Shown here: positions 45,850 to 54,964 of the stretch, piece after piece
Layout: every line of letters begins with the position of its first letter
Position numbering within the stretch: the stretch's first letter is position 1
Source: Streptomyces sp. NBC_00271
GTDB lineage: Bacteria; Actinomycetota; Actinomycetes; Streptomycetales; Streptomycetaceae
Length of the DNA stretch: 64,000 nt
NCBI RefSeq assembly: GCF_036178845.1
Contig: NZ_CP108070.1
Location: 8,866,001-8,930,000 of the forward strand
Direction of reading: 5' to 3'
Notes under the pieces: model-generated
What the model was told of the DNA's origin: nothing
Databases searched by the model: none
The model's input: only the letters and a program-made list of their open reading frames with translations
Position numbers and translations under genes: made by a program

Positions 45850-45899
45850 ATGTGCGGTGACGGGCACGATGCTTCGGGTGCGGACCAACTCGCGGTAAC

Positions 45900-46190
45900 G
45901 GGCGTAGCCGAGGTGTGCCTAGAGCGTGACTGGTCTGCGGTGCGGTCGGCCGACCTGGTCGCGGAAGGCTTTGCGGCGTCCACCAGTGCCGGCAACTGGG
46001 TGACGCCGTCGCGGTTGCTGCCGGTCAGGACGACCGGCAGCCGCGTGCCGTTCCCGTCGGTGATCAGGTGGCGTTCGTGGCCTGCTCGCTCCCGGCCGAC
46101 CGGCGACGGGCCGGCTGGTCTCCCCTGTCCGTAGTCGTTGTGTGCCGGCATGAGGCACACAACGACCACGGAATCGACATGCAGCTGGAC
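45900..46190 (-). mobile_element. IS5-family transposase fragment
   Basis: Reading AGPSPVGRERAGHERHLITD, then GNGTRLPVVLTGSNRDGVTQ and LPALVDA matches the conserved TGPSPVDR...KHHLI...TGGNRHDVTQL block of IS5-type (DDE) transposases. No start or end of the element is intact. It lies just past the OsmC stop. Confidence 0.7.
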
Positions 46191-46209
46191 GGGCGGCCTT
46201 CGCTGTTGG

Positions 46210-46707
46210 CTATGAGACCAGCCTGATACTTGTCGGTGTTCCCCGCATGGCCATCTTCGTGTAAGGGCACAGCGAATCGGCCTTCTCCACGAGTGGGGCG
46301 GCGACGGCAAGGTCGATGTCCGGCCACTTGACCTCAAGGTCGACGTGCAACAAGTAGCCGCCGTCTTCCGGGTCCCGTCCAAAAGCCACAGTCGCCTCCA
46401 CGGAGATCGCTGCGGGGTCGAGCGCGGCCTGCCGTGTGACCAGACTCAGCGCCCCGTGGAAACAGGCGGCAATTCCGGCGGCGAACAACTGCTCGGGGTT
46501 CGTCTCCTGGCCGTCCCCTCCCAGTTCTGCGGGCATGCGTAGGTTGAGATCCAGGACTCCGTCGGCGGAGCGTGCCCTTCCCGAGGCCCGCCCGTGACTC
46601 GCCATCCCCCCGCTCACCGTCACGGTCGTGGTGTAGATCGGGGCGAAGGTCTCTCCTTCGAAGTCTTTGTCGGTGGACAGATTGGGCGACGGGGTCCACT
46701 CGGTCAT
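46210..46707 (-). CDS. OsmC/Ohr-family peroxide-detoxifying protein
   Basis: 165 residues. Contains both redox cysteines of the family: AGIAACFHGAL near residue 80 and ADSLCPYTKMAM near 145, plus LDLNLRMPAELGG and NPEQLFAAG. Two-Cys OsmC/Ohr proteins reduce organic or lipid hydroperoxides with lipoyl or thiol donors. GGAG lies 7 nt before the ATG. The leader from its TGTCACA promoter is about 230 nt and holds no other gene. A decayed paralogue is at 21793. Confidence 0.9.
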   Translation of the reverse strand: MTEWTPSPNLSTDKDFEGETFAPIYTTTVTVSGGMASHGRASGRARSADGVLDLNLRMPAELGGDGQETNPEQLFAAGIAACFHGALSLVTRQAALDPAAISVEATVAFGRDPEDGGYLLHVDLEVKWPDIDLAVAAPLVEKADSLCPYTKMAMRGTPTSIRLVS

Positions 46708-46933
46708 GGCATGACTCCGTCAGCGGTGCAGTACACGGTCGGGCGCTGAGCCGAAATCGGCACGGGAAGGGTCGTCGCCTTCGGCCTTTTTGCGTCATGC
46801 GGCCTCTTTATGCCGAGCCGCCATGCGGTACCAGATTCCGGGCCATGGGCAAAGCCCCACGGACTGGCAATGTCGTATGCCATATTTGGTGCACCTTCGC
46901 GTATGGAGGGTTTCCAGATGCGGACAGTGAGTT

Positions 46934-46960
46934 GACCGACATGTCCGCGCTGTTGTGACA
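46934..46960 (-). promoter_or_regulatory. ECF41-type promoter: TGTCACA-N16-GGTC
   Basis: Minus strand: TGTCACA at 46960-46954, GGTC at 46937-46934. Reads toward osmC. Confidence 0.78.
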
Positions 46961-47288
46961 GCCGGAGGTGTGCAGCTCGCTTGGCGAGTGCCACAGCACC
47001 GGCCAAGCGAACGGGCCTGTGCCGGGCGTCTTCGGCGGCCGCACCCCGGAGCCCGACCGCACCTGTCCGCCCACGGCGAGGGCACTGCGCCATCAGGCGT
47101 TCCGCGCCGACGGATCTCCGTGCAGGTGATCGCCCGGTCGGGCCGTCGACCGCTTCGGCCCAGGCGATCGCGACGGGTTTCCGAGTGAGTGCGGTCGTCG
47201 CCCGTCCCTGCCCTGGACCGAGTGCGCGAACCTGGCCCCGACGGTCGTGCGGCATTTGTCCGAGCCAGGCCCATAGTGCACACATATA

Positions 47289-47323
47289 GTGATTTGTGTC
47301 TCACTTCAGGCGTAATACTGGCG
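47289..47323 (+). promoter_or_regulatory. Degenerate ECF41-like site and small inverted repeat
   Basis: TGTCTCA at 47297, then 16 nt, then GGCG: one mismatch in each half. It overlaps GTGA-N8-TCAC and a TAATACT. It sits 15-40 nt before the epimerase ATG. It may be a weak site, a decayed site or a different promoter. The rest of 46961-47288 holds no gene I can support. Confidence 0.35.
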
Positions 47324-47335
47324 AAAGGGCATGTC

Positions 47336-48064
47336 ATGAAGTTCGCAGTCATCGGCGGTACGGGACTGATCGGGTCGCAGGTCGTCAAGAACTTGAACGC
47401 CGCTGGACATGAGGCGGTACCGCACTCGCAGTCCACAGGGGTCGACATCATCAGCGGTCAGGGGCTGGACGAGGCGATGGCAGGAGCCGATGTCGTCGTC
47501 AACCTGACGAACTCCCCGACCTTCGACGACGCCTCCCTCGCCTTCTTTCAGACCTCGATGGAAAACCTCTTGGCGGCGGCCGACAAGGGCGGCGTCGGTC
47601 ACTTCGTCATCCTCTCGATCGTCGGCACGGACCAGGTGCCCGAGCTGGACTACTACCGGGCCAAGGCGCTCCAGGAGAAGATCCTCGCGGATGGGCCGAT
47701 TCCCTACTCGATCGTCCGGGCCACCCAGTTCATGGACTTCATGGACGCGGTTCTGTCCTGGACCGCCGACTCGGACAGCGTCCGGCTGCCGGCCACCCCC
47801 ATCCAGCCCATCGCTTCCAAGGACGTGGCCGCCGCAGTCGCGGAGGTCGCCGCGGGCGCCCCGCTGAACGGGATCCGCAACATCGCCGGCCCCGAGATCT
47901 TCCCCCTGGATGAGCTGGGCCGGGTCACCCTGTCCCACAAGGGCGACCACCGTACGGTCGTCACCGACCCCACCGCCGGTATGTTCGCCGTGGTCAAGGG
48001 CGACGTCCTCACCGACAAGAACGCCCACCTCGCCCCCACCCGCTACACCGACTGGATCTCCTGA
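47336..48064 (+). CDS. NmrA-type NAD(P)-binding epimerase, second intact copy
   Basis: 242 residues. GGTGLIGSQVV at 8-18, then STGVDIISGQGLDEAM, VVNLTNSPTFDD, GHFVILSIVGTDQV, YYRAKALQEKIL and SIVRATQFMDF. It parallels the copy at 42115 throughout. The ATG at 47336 starts directly before the dinucleotide motif; the frame is open further upstream without better signals. Unlike the others it has only a degenerate TGTCACA-like site upstream. Confidence 0.9.
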   Translation: MKFAVIGGTGLIGSQVVKNLNAAGHEAVPHSQSTGVDIISGQGLDEAMAGADVVVNLTNSPTFDDASLAFFQTSMENLLAAADKGGVGHFVILSIVGTDQVPELDYYRAKALQEKILADGPIPYSIVRATQFMDFMDAVLSWTADSDSVRLPATPIQPIASKDVAAAVAEVAAGAPLNGIRNIAGPEIFPLDELGRVTLSHKGDHRTVVTDPTAGMFAVVKGDVLTDKNAHLAPTRYTDWIS

Positions 48065-48689
48065 GGAACTCGCACGCACAGGCGAACAGACCGCAGCTCA
48101 CAGGCCGCTCTGGAGATGCCGACTTCATTTGTGGACGAGGGACTGAATCCCCTTCGGCTCACGGCCGTTCAGAGCGGTGACCGGGATGGTCCGGCTTCAT
48201 CGCCGGGGACGCGAGCCGGCACCGCGCAGAGCACGGTTTCCTGGGGTAGAGGCCGGGTGCCCGATTGAGCACTCCTGCTCAGGCGTCGACGCCCTGAGGC
48301 TGCTGAAGCCGCGCCGTTCGAGCACTTCCATGTCGCGGGCCCAATGCGCATCCGTAGTCGAGGTTGGCGGCGTGCCCGCCGATCCCGTCCGGCCCTGCCG
48401 ACTGAGGCAGGTGGTGAACGTCTGCGCGGTCGATGGGGCATCCCAGCACGGAGCTTGGCCGTCGAGGTCGGCCTTGGAGGATGCCCTCGGGCGCATGGTT
48501 GAAGCCGGTCATGCTGTCATGGCGCCGGGGCGCCCGATGAGTTGGCGGCGTTCGAAGCGGACTCGGGTGAGGACGAGGGTGGCGAAGTGAATCCTCTGTC
48601 GAACCCGGCGCCGGCCGCATCCTGTGGGGACCGGGCCCTGGCGGCGGTCGGGAGCGTATGAGCAGCGTGATGATCGTTCCCAGAGTCGT
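48065..48689. other. Stretch without a supportable gene
   Basis: Between the epimerase and the DUF5134 remnant. Several GC-biased frames; no domain recognised on either strand. Confidence 0.4.
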
Positions 48690-49011
48690 CGTCAGTCCGC
48701 ACCAGCCGCAATCCCCCTCGCACTGGTGGAAATGGCGCCAGGGTCTCGTGCGACAGGCCCGCCATGGAGAGCTTCATCCAGGCAATCGCGGCCATGCCGA
48801 CCGCGTACGGCACCCTTCGCGCGGTTGCGCTCAGTCTTGACCGTTGGCAGCAGCCGGCAGCGGTCAGCGGGACCCACAAAGCAGCGGCTGAGAAGAAGGC
48901 CGTCTGCCGCAGTCTCGGCAGCCAGGGGCCTCGGTTCCACGGCAGCACCGCCATAACCCTGGCCATGGCGGTGCCATCCAAGACTCCGTGACACTGCGGC
49001 ATGCAGTACAC
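48690..49011 (-). pseudogene. Decayed DUF5134 gene downstream of cupin copy 3
   Basis: The minus-strand frame has ARVMAVLPWNRGPWLPRLRQ, TAFFSAAALWVPLTAAG and RRVPYAVGMAAIAWMKLSMA, matching the core of the intact DUF5134 at 22303 (AMAVMPWSWG, FFAAAALWFPLTAVNS, LPYAVGMAAMTWMS). The N-terminal spans and the C-terminal half are lost or frameshifted. Confidence 0.65.
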
Positions 49012-49047
49012 GCCCAGTTCGGAACCGGCCTGTGCGCAGGCGGGAGG

Positions 49048-49458
49048 TCAGTCGGTGGGCCGCGGGGCGCGCAGGTGGGCCCGCTTCTCGAGTTCCTCGT
49101 CGTCGACCAGCGTGAGCATCGGCTGGTCCGGCGCACACATCATGAACACGATGTACTTGGCCGGCACGTCCGACGAGGCGTTGCCGTTCTGGTAGTGGAT
49201 CACCTCACCGCCCGGCTCCCAGAACGTCTCGCCGGCCTTGATCACGTGCTCCGGCTCGCCCTCAAGCTCCCACCGGACCGCTCCTTCGAGGACGTAGCCG
49301 AAACACGGCCCCGAGTGGCGGTGCGGAGGAGTCCCGGGGTCACCGGGAGCCCACTCGACGAGGACAGTCATCCCCGAGGCACCCTCGGGAATGAAAGGCG
49401 GTTTGATGTCCGCCAACATCTTGGGTCCGAAGCCGTCCTCTGAGTGCATTTCGTGCAT
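49048..49458 (-). CDS. Cupin-domain protein, copy 3
   Basis: 136 residues. PPHRHSGPCFGYVLEG and FWEPGGEVIHYQNGNASSD are the two cupin motifs with the His/Glu metal ligands. It is nearly identical to copy 1 (16594) from the motif MLADIKPPFIPEGASGMT onward and keeps the N-terminal MHEMHSEDGFGPK that copy 1 has lost. GGAGG lies upstream of the ATG within CTACGGAGGTGTAACACA. TGTCACA promoter about 85 nt upstream. Confidence 0.87.
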   Translation of the reverse strand: MHEMHSEDGFGPKMLADIKPPFIPEGASGMTVLVEWAPGDPGTPPHRHSGPCFGYVLEGAVRWELEGEPEHVIKAGETFWEPGGEVIHYQNGNASSDVPAKYIVFMMCAPDQPMLTLVDDEELEKRAHLRAPRPTD

Positions 49459-49542
49459 TGTGTTACACCTCCGTAGACAGGCCCGGAACGGACGATCTCG
49501 CGTCGGCGATCCCGGGCTCACAACAACTTGCTTTACAACGAA

Positions 49543-49569
49543 GACAGGGCGTGGCCCGCATCTGTGACA
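49543..49569 (-). promoter_or_regulatory. ECF41-type promoter: TGTCACA-N16-TGTC
   Basis: Minus strand: TGTCACA at 49569-49563, TGTC at 49546-49543. Drives cupin copy 3. Confidence 0.78.
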
Positions 49570-49759
49570 CGCCGCGAGCCGTCTGCTTTACGCACAGTCA
49601 GTCGGCGGTCTCCACAAATCGGCCAGCTGCAACATGGGGAGCGCCGCCCGGCGCACCGTGGCAATCGCGACCAAGCGGTGTCCGCCGTTTTCCCTGACGG
49701 CACCCCGGTGGTGCGTGTTGACATGTGTCCACGCCGTGCCGGGCCCCGAAGGAACCGGC

Positions 49760-50233
49760 TCAGCCGAACATGCCGACCTTGTAGCTGCCGGCTGGCTGCT
49801 GGGTGATGATGTTGATGCGGTTGTAGGCGTTGATGATGGCAATGAGGGTCGTCAGCGCGGCGAGTTGGTCCTCATCGAAGTGCTTGGCGGCGTCCGCCCA
49901 AGCCTCGTCGGTGACACCACCGGCCGCGTCCGCGACGCGGGTGCCCTGCTCGGCCAGCTCCAGCGCGGCGCGCTCGGCCTCGGTGAAGACCGTCGCCTCC
50001 CGCCAAGCGGCGATCAGGTTGAGCCGCACCGAGGTCTCCCCGGCGTGGGTGGCCTCCTTGGTGTGCATGTCGGTACAGAAACCGCAGCCGTTGATCTGGC
50101 TGGCGCGGACCTCCACCAGATGCTGAATGGTGGCCGGCAGCGTCGAGTCCGACAGCGCCTTGCTGGCCGAGAAGAAATGCTTAAGCGCCTTGCCCGCGAG
50201 GGGATTGCCGTAGTAGTTAAGGCGTGCGTCCAT
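49760..50233 (-). CDS. Carboxymuconolactone decarboxylase/AhpD-family protein
   Basis: 157 residues. The redox motif NGCGFCTDMHTKEA (CxxC with downstream His) near residues 49-62 and the IQHLVEVRASQIN helix before it are the AhpD/CMD core. The CxxC gives alkylhydroperoxidase activity. AGGAGG lies 4-5 nt before the ATG. Carboxymuconolactone decarboxylase-type genes are the classic partner of ECF41 sigma factors, and this one has a TGTCACA promoter directly upstream. Confidence 0.92.
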   Translation of the reverse strand: MDARLNYYGNPLAGKALKHFFSASKALSDSTLPATIQHLVEVRASQINGCGFCTDMHTKEATHAGETSVRLNLIAAWREATVFTEAERAALELAEQGTRVADAAGGVTDEAWADAAKHFDEDQLAALTTLIAIINAYNRINIITQQPAGSYKVGMFG

Positions 50234-50268
50234 TGGCCCTCCTGGCAGAATTGCTGGTACGCACTACT

Positions 50269-50295
50269 GACCGGACAGCCCGGCAAGGTGTGACA
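50269..50295 (-). promoter_or_regulatory. ECF41-type promoter: TGTCACA-N16-GGTC
   Basis: Minus strand: TGTCACA at 50295-50289, GGTC at 50272-50269, 36 nt before the AhpD-type ATG. Confidence 0.82.
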
Positions 50296-50547
50296 CCAGA
50301 GCGCGGCGTGATGCAGGTCTCAGCGGCCATGTCGTCGCCGTACAGTCGCCAGTTCGAGGGCTTCTGCGTGCTGTGCGCCCACCTCCGGATCCCACCCGGT
50401 GTCGAGGGGTTCGGGTGGCCGGAGCCCAATGCGGGTCTTTCGGTGCACAGCGCTGATTTCGTGACGTTGATCGCCAACCCGGTCGTGCCCATGTCTTTCC
50501 TGCCTGCGGGGCTCGCAGGCAGGTCACATCGGCACAGTGTTGAGGCC

Positions 50548-50574
50548 TGTCACAAACGTGGCACGAGTGCGGTC
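50548..50574 (+). promoter_or_regulatory. ECF41-type promoter: TGTCACA-N16-GGTC
   Basis: TGTCACA at 50548-50554, GGTCCTAG from 50571. Reads toward aceE with a leader of about 115 nt. Confidence 0.82.
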
Positions 50575-50694
50575 CTAGTGGTGTGAAGGGCTGACTTCAC
50601 CCCACCGACGCACATTTCAGACCGGTCGACACCGGAGTACCTCTGTGTCGGTCGCCGGTCTCTCCCCTGCCCACGGTGTGACAGAAAGGCTGCC

Positions 50695-53397
50695 ATGAGT
50701 GATCCGTCCCGGCCCACTGAGTTCCCTGCGACGAGCGAGCTCGACCAGCTACCCGACTGGGACACCGAGGAGACCGCCGAATGGCAGGCATCACTCGACG
50801 CTGTCGTGCGGAACGCAGGGCCGGATCGGGCGGTCTACCTGCTGCGACGCATGCACGAGTACGCGGCCAGGTCCGGACTCGCTCTGCCAGGGCTCTTGTC
50901 CTCGGACTACATCAACACGATCCCGGCGTCCGCGCAGCCCGTCTTTCCCGGTGACGTCGCCATGGAGTCCAGGATCACCGCCGTGAACCGCTGGAACGCG
51001 GCAGCGATGGTGACACGCGGCTCCCGCCTGGGGCTCGGCGGCCACATAGCCACCTACGCTTCGGCGGCATGGCTGTACGAGGTCGGATTCAATCACTTCT
51101 TCAAGGGCAAGGACAGGGACGGCTCGGGCGATCAGTTGTACGTGCAGGGGCATGCCTCGCCCGGCATCTACGCCCGCGTGTTCCTGGAAGGGCGCCTCGA
51201 CGAGAAGCAGTTGGACAGCTTCCGGCGCGAGGCCGGCGGCCACGGACTGCCGTCCTACCCCCACCCCCGCCGCCTGCCGTGGCTGTGGGAGTTTCCGACC
51301 GTTTCCATGGGACTTGGTCCGCTCGCCGCCATCTACCAGGCTCGGTTCAACCGCTACCTGCAGGCGCGCGGCATCAAGGACACATCCGGGTCCCGCGTAT
51401 GGGCATTCCTCGGGGACGGGGAAATGGACGAGCCCGAAGCGATGGCCGCACTGGCGCTCGCCGCCCGCGAGGGGCTCGACAACCTCACCTTCGTCATCAA
51501 CTGCAACCTCCAGCGCCTGGACGGCCCTGTGCGGTCGAATTCCAAGATCGTTCAGGAACTTGAGGGCCGGTTCCGAGGAGCGGGCTGGAACGTCGTGAAG
51601 TCCCTCTGGGGCGAGGCTTGGGACACCGTGCTGCGACAGGACACCACAGGGGCCCTCGTTCACCGCCTCGGCGAGGCACCCGACGCCCAGATGCAGACGT
51701 ACGCCGCGCGGGACGCCGCCTACATACGCACGCATTTCTTCACCGGCGACGCGCTCTCCGGCATTGCCGCCCGGCTCAGCGATGCCCAGCTCACCGATCT
51801 GTTCGAGAACTCGCGCGGCGGGCACGAACCGCTCAAGGTCCATGCCGCCTATCGCGCCGCAGTCGAGCACCACGGAGCACCGACCGTCATCCTCGCCCAG
51901 ACGGTGAAGGGGCACACGCTGGGCGCGGGCTTCGAGTCCCGCAACGCCAATCATCAGATGAAGAAGCTGACCATGGCGCAGTTCCGTGACATGCGGGACG
52001 TGCTTGAGCTTCCCATTCCCGACAGCGCGCTGAGCGGCGACCTGGTGCCGTACTGGCACCCCGGTGAGAATTCGGAAGAGGTGCAGTACCTGCGCGATCG
52101 GCGTACGGCTCTGGGAGGTCCCGCCCCGGTACGCAAGGTGGTCGTCAAGCCGATGCAGCAGCCCCTGGCCGCGCCTTTCGAGGCCCTGACGAAGGGCTTC
52201 GGCAAACAGGAGGTGGCCACCACCATGGCTTTTGTCCGGCTGGTCAAGGACCTGATGCGCGTCGAGGAGACGGGGCGGCGTTGGGTGCCGATCATCCCCG
52301 ACGAGGCCCGCACGTTCGGCATGGAATCCCTGTTCCCGACAGCCGGCATCTACTCGCCGCACGGCCAGACCTACGAACCGGTCGACGCGGATCAGCTGCT
52401 CTACTACCGCGAAGCCAAGAACGGCCAGCTCATCGACGAGGGCATCACCGAGGCTGGTTCCATGGCCGAGTTCACCGCCGCGGCGACCTCGTACGCCACG
52501 CACGGCGAGCCCATGATCCCCTTCTACATGTTCTACTCCATGTTCGGTTTCCAGCGAACCGGTGACCAGTTCTGGGCCCTGGCAGACCAGATGGGGCGCG
52601 GGTTCGTCATCGGGGCGACGGCCGGTCGCACGACCATGACCGGCGAGGGACTTCAGCACGCCGACGGACACTCCCACCTGCTGGCATCCGCGAATCCGGC
52701 CGCTGTGAGCTACGACCCTGCCTTCGCGTACGAGATCGCGGTGGTCGTCAGGGAAGGGCTGCGACGGATGTATGGCGACCAGCCCGAAGATGTCTTCTAC
52801 TACCTGACGGTCTACAACGAGCCCAAGCAGCAGCCGGCCATGCCAACCGGGCCGGAGGTCGAAGAGGGGATCCTGCGGGGCCTGTACCGGTTCCGGCAGG
52901 CGGAGCCACTCGGCGCGGGACCGCGGATCCAGTTGCTGGCTTCCGGCACGGCCATCCATTGGGTGCTGGAGGCCCAGGAACTGCTTGCGTCCCAGTGGGG
53001 AGTCCAGGCTGACGTGTGGTCGGTGACCTCCTGGACGGAGCTGCGCCGCGATGCCTTGGGTGCCGACAGGGCGCGGCTTCGGGGTGAGGAGCGCGTTCCG
53101 TACGTGACGGCTGCGCTGTCGGGCACTCCAGGGCCCGTTCTGGCGGTCAGTGACTGGATGCGGCAGGTGCCCGACCAGATCAGCCAGTGGGTAGAGCAGG
53201 ACTACACGTCGCTGGGAACGGACGGCTTCGGGCTGTCGGACACCCGTGATGCCGTACGCCGCTATTTTCACGTCGACGCCGAGTCGATCGTCGTTGCCGC
53301 CCTGGACCAGTTGGCGCGGGCGGACGCTATCGCCCCGGAGACGGTTGTCCAGGCTCGCGATCGCTACGGCCGCCCGGGACGCCCTGCGATTGCATGA
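50695..53397 (+). CDS. aceE: Pyruvate dehydrogenase E1 component, homodimeric type
   Basis: 900 residues, the normal length for AceE. Thiamine diphosphate site GDGEMDEPEA near 240 and NCNLQRLDGPV near 268, GHASPGIYAR near 150, and the conserved C-terminal transketolase-like domains (GRTTMTGEGLQHADGHSHL; VTSWTELRRDA). It decarboxylates pyruvate and passes the acetyl group to a lipoyl E2. No E2 or E3 gene is nearby, so it must use partners encoded elsewhere. Its TGTCACA promoter suggests a stress-induced second copy, perhaps raising acetyl-CoA or lipoyl reduction capacity; the latter would suit OsmC/AhpD, which can use lipoyl donors. Confidence 0.93.
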   Translation: MSDPSRPTEFPATSELDQLPDWDTEETAEWQASLDAVVRNAGPDRAVYLLRRMHEYAARSGLALPGLLSSDYINTIPASAQPVFPGDVAMESRITAVNRWNAAAMVTRGSRLGLGGHIATYASAAWLYEVGFNHFFKGKDRDGSGDQLYVQGHASPGIYARVFLEGRLDEKQLDSFRREAGGHGLPSYPHPRRLPWLWEFPTVSMGLGPLAAIYQARFNRYLQARGIKDTSGSRVWAFLGDGEMDEPEAMAALALAAREGLDNLTFVINCNLQRLDGPVRSNSKIVQELEGRFRGAGWNVVKSLWGEAWDTVLRQDTTGALVHRLGEAPDAQMQTYAARDAAYIRTHFFTGDALSGIAARLSDAQLTDLFENSRGGHEPLKVHAAYRAAVEHHGAPTVILAQTVKGHTLGAGFESRNANHQMKKLTMAQFRDMRDVLELPIPDSALSGDLVPYWHPGENSEEVQYLRDRRTALGGPAPVRKVVVKPMQQPLAAPFEALTKGFGKQEVATTMAFVRLVKDLMRVEETGRRWVPIIPDEARTFGMESLFPTAGIYSPHGQTYEPVDADQLLYYREAKNGQLIDEGITEAGSMAEFTAAATSYATHGEPMIPFYMFYSMFGFQRTGDQFWALADQMGRGFVIGATAGRTTMTGEGLQHADGHSHLLASANPAAVSYDPAFAYEIAVVVREGLRRMYGDQPEDVFYYLTVYNEPKQQPAMPTGPEVEEGILRGLYRFRQAEPLGAGPRIQLLASGTAIHWVLEAQELLASQWGVQADVWSVTSWTELRRDALGADRARLRGEERVPYVTAALSGTPGPVLAVSDWMRQVPDQISQWVEQDYTSLGTDGFGLSDTRDAVRRYFHVDAESIVVAALDQLARADAIAPETVVQARDRYGRPGRPAIA

Positions 53398-53542
53398 GCA
53401 GTAACCGAGAGCACGGTCAGCCGCCGACTGAACCAGGTCGGCGAGACAGCGCAGGTCGCGGAGCGTCTCCGGATCCGACGCCGACCATGCTGCCGCCCTG
53501 CAGCCGGAACCCAACATCCGACCTGGCGCTTTCCCTCTCGGA

Positions 53543-53563
53543 CCGCTCACGCGCAGCGAGCGG
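53543..53563. terminator. Hairpin after aceE
   Basis: CCGCTC (53543-53548) and GAGCGG (53558-53563) with a 9-nt loop, between aceE and the convergent TetR remnant. No T tract. Confidence 0.35.
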
Positions 53564-53580
53564 CCCAGGACTGGGAGCAG

Positions 53581-54080
53581 CTAGGCCTGGGTCGGCCGGC
53601 CGAAGTGGACCTCGATGGTCGGGACGAGCCGCTCCGTGAGTTCCTCGAATTCAAGAGAGGCCAGCGGCTCCACCGCGAGGACATAGCGCAGTATGGCGAG
53701 GCCGACCAGGTTTGCGGATACCAGAGACGTGAACGTCGGTGTCCGCTCGGTCTCCTCGGAGGTGATCCGGCCCAAGTACGACACGAAGGCCGCCTCGAAC
53801 TCGTTGCCGAACGTCTTGGCCGTCGCCTCGTCCGACAGCTGGCCCGGTAGACGGCGACGAGCGCCGGGCGGGTCGACTCGTCCTCCCAATGGGAGAGGAA
53901 CGTCCGGGCAATCCGCTTCCCGCGGCTCAACCCCCGGACCTCCCTCTCCTCCTCCGTCTTCTCCGGCAGGGATTCGAAAAGGGCGGACATGTCGATCCGG
54001 GAGGAGAGGGCCTCTCGGAAGAGGCCGTCCTTGTTGCCGAAGAAGTGGTGGATCAGAGCTGGTCTCTGGTAGTGCTCTGT
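53581..54080 (-). pseudogene. Frameshifted, N-terminally truncated TetR regulator
   Basis: The upstream frame reads RPALIHHFFGNKDGLFREAL, the end of a TetR DNA-binding domain, then SLPEKTEEEREVRGL and FLSHWEDESTRPALVAVYRA. After a frameshift near 53850 the C-terminal domain continues (DEATAKTFGNEFEAAFVSYL; LVGLAILRYVLAVEPLASL). The first two helices of the DNA-binding domain are missing. Confidence 0.7.
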
Positions 54081-54960
54081 CCCGGGCGGCGGCCGGCGCC
54101 CCGTGAGGGCCGTTTCCCGCGGGCGCCCTTCATGGCGACCGGCCATCGACATCTGTCGCCACGGTTGCACCGTAGCGGTCACCGATGAGGGCGCCGGTGT
54201 TGGGGCTGCGGTCCAGGTAGTTGCGCTCATGGGACAGATGCGCCGTCGGGCTGCTGCAGTTGCGCGGCCCGGCGTGGGTGGCCGGGTTGGGCCGATGTAC
54301 GGGGGATCTTCCCGGCGCGAAGGCCCCGAGGCCATTGGCCACGGCGGAACAACCGTCGGCGCTGAGGGAATGTCCAGGTGCCGACCCACTCGATCCGGCC
54401 GTTCGCGCTGGTGAGCTGATACACGTGCTGGGGAGAGCGATGGCACCGTTGCGGAATCCGCCGAGCACCATCAGCAGGAGCAGAGAGCGCAGCTGGGCGT
54501 GCAATGCGCCCATCCCGCTGGCGGCGATCTGGGGGCACACCTGGTGCGGCCGCGGCGCGGCCCTGCCGGGGTGGGCGGCCGTGCGGGCTTCGTCGAGAGC
54601 ACCCACTGCCCTTCCGATGATCACGTCCGGGACCAATCTGCGCTGGTCCAGTGCCTACCGGGCACCGACATACGCCGCTCCGAGTACGCCACCGGCGCCC
54701 ACCACCACGGCCACCCGGCGCGGACGGGAGCGTAAGCCCGTCGACGGGGGATCCCCGGGCGGGCGGCTCGACGAGGTTGGTCTTTGCGACGAGTAGACCC
54801 TCCGCCTTTCTGACCATGGCGTCGGATCGGAACGGATTCCCAAGTAGGACCGGGCGACCCTTAGGTCTGTGGCACCGGACGCGTCGGCGAAGCGTTGGGC
54901 CATGAAGCGGACCCGCGGACGGCAATCCAGAAATTACGGGGAAACACCAGGAGGAATCGA
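54081..54960. other. Gene debris, no firm identification
   Basis: On the minus strand RVAVVVGAGGVLGAAYVGAR near 54655-54720 resembles the oxyanion-hole Gly loop of patatin-like phospholipases, and DVIIGRAVGAL follows in another frame. The similarity then fades. I do not call a gene; it may be a broken patatin-like gene. Confidence 0.25.
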
Positions 54961-54964
54961 CCTG

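Noticed and set aside
50677..50683. TGTGACA just before aceE (minus-strand TGTCACA)
   Set aside because: No GGTC or TGTC at the right distance on the minus strand, and it would point away from aceE.
50791..53550. A 919-codon open frame antisense to aceE
   Set aside because: It is the mirror of a strongly conserved GC-rich gene, with no domain of its own; such long shadows are normal in Streptomyces DNA.
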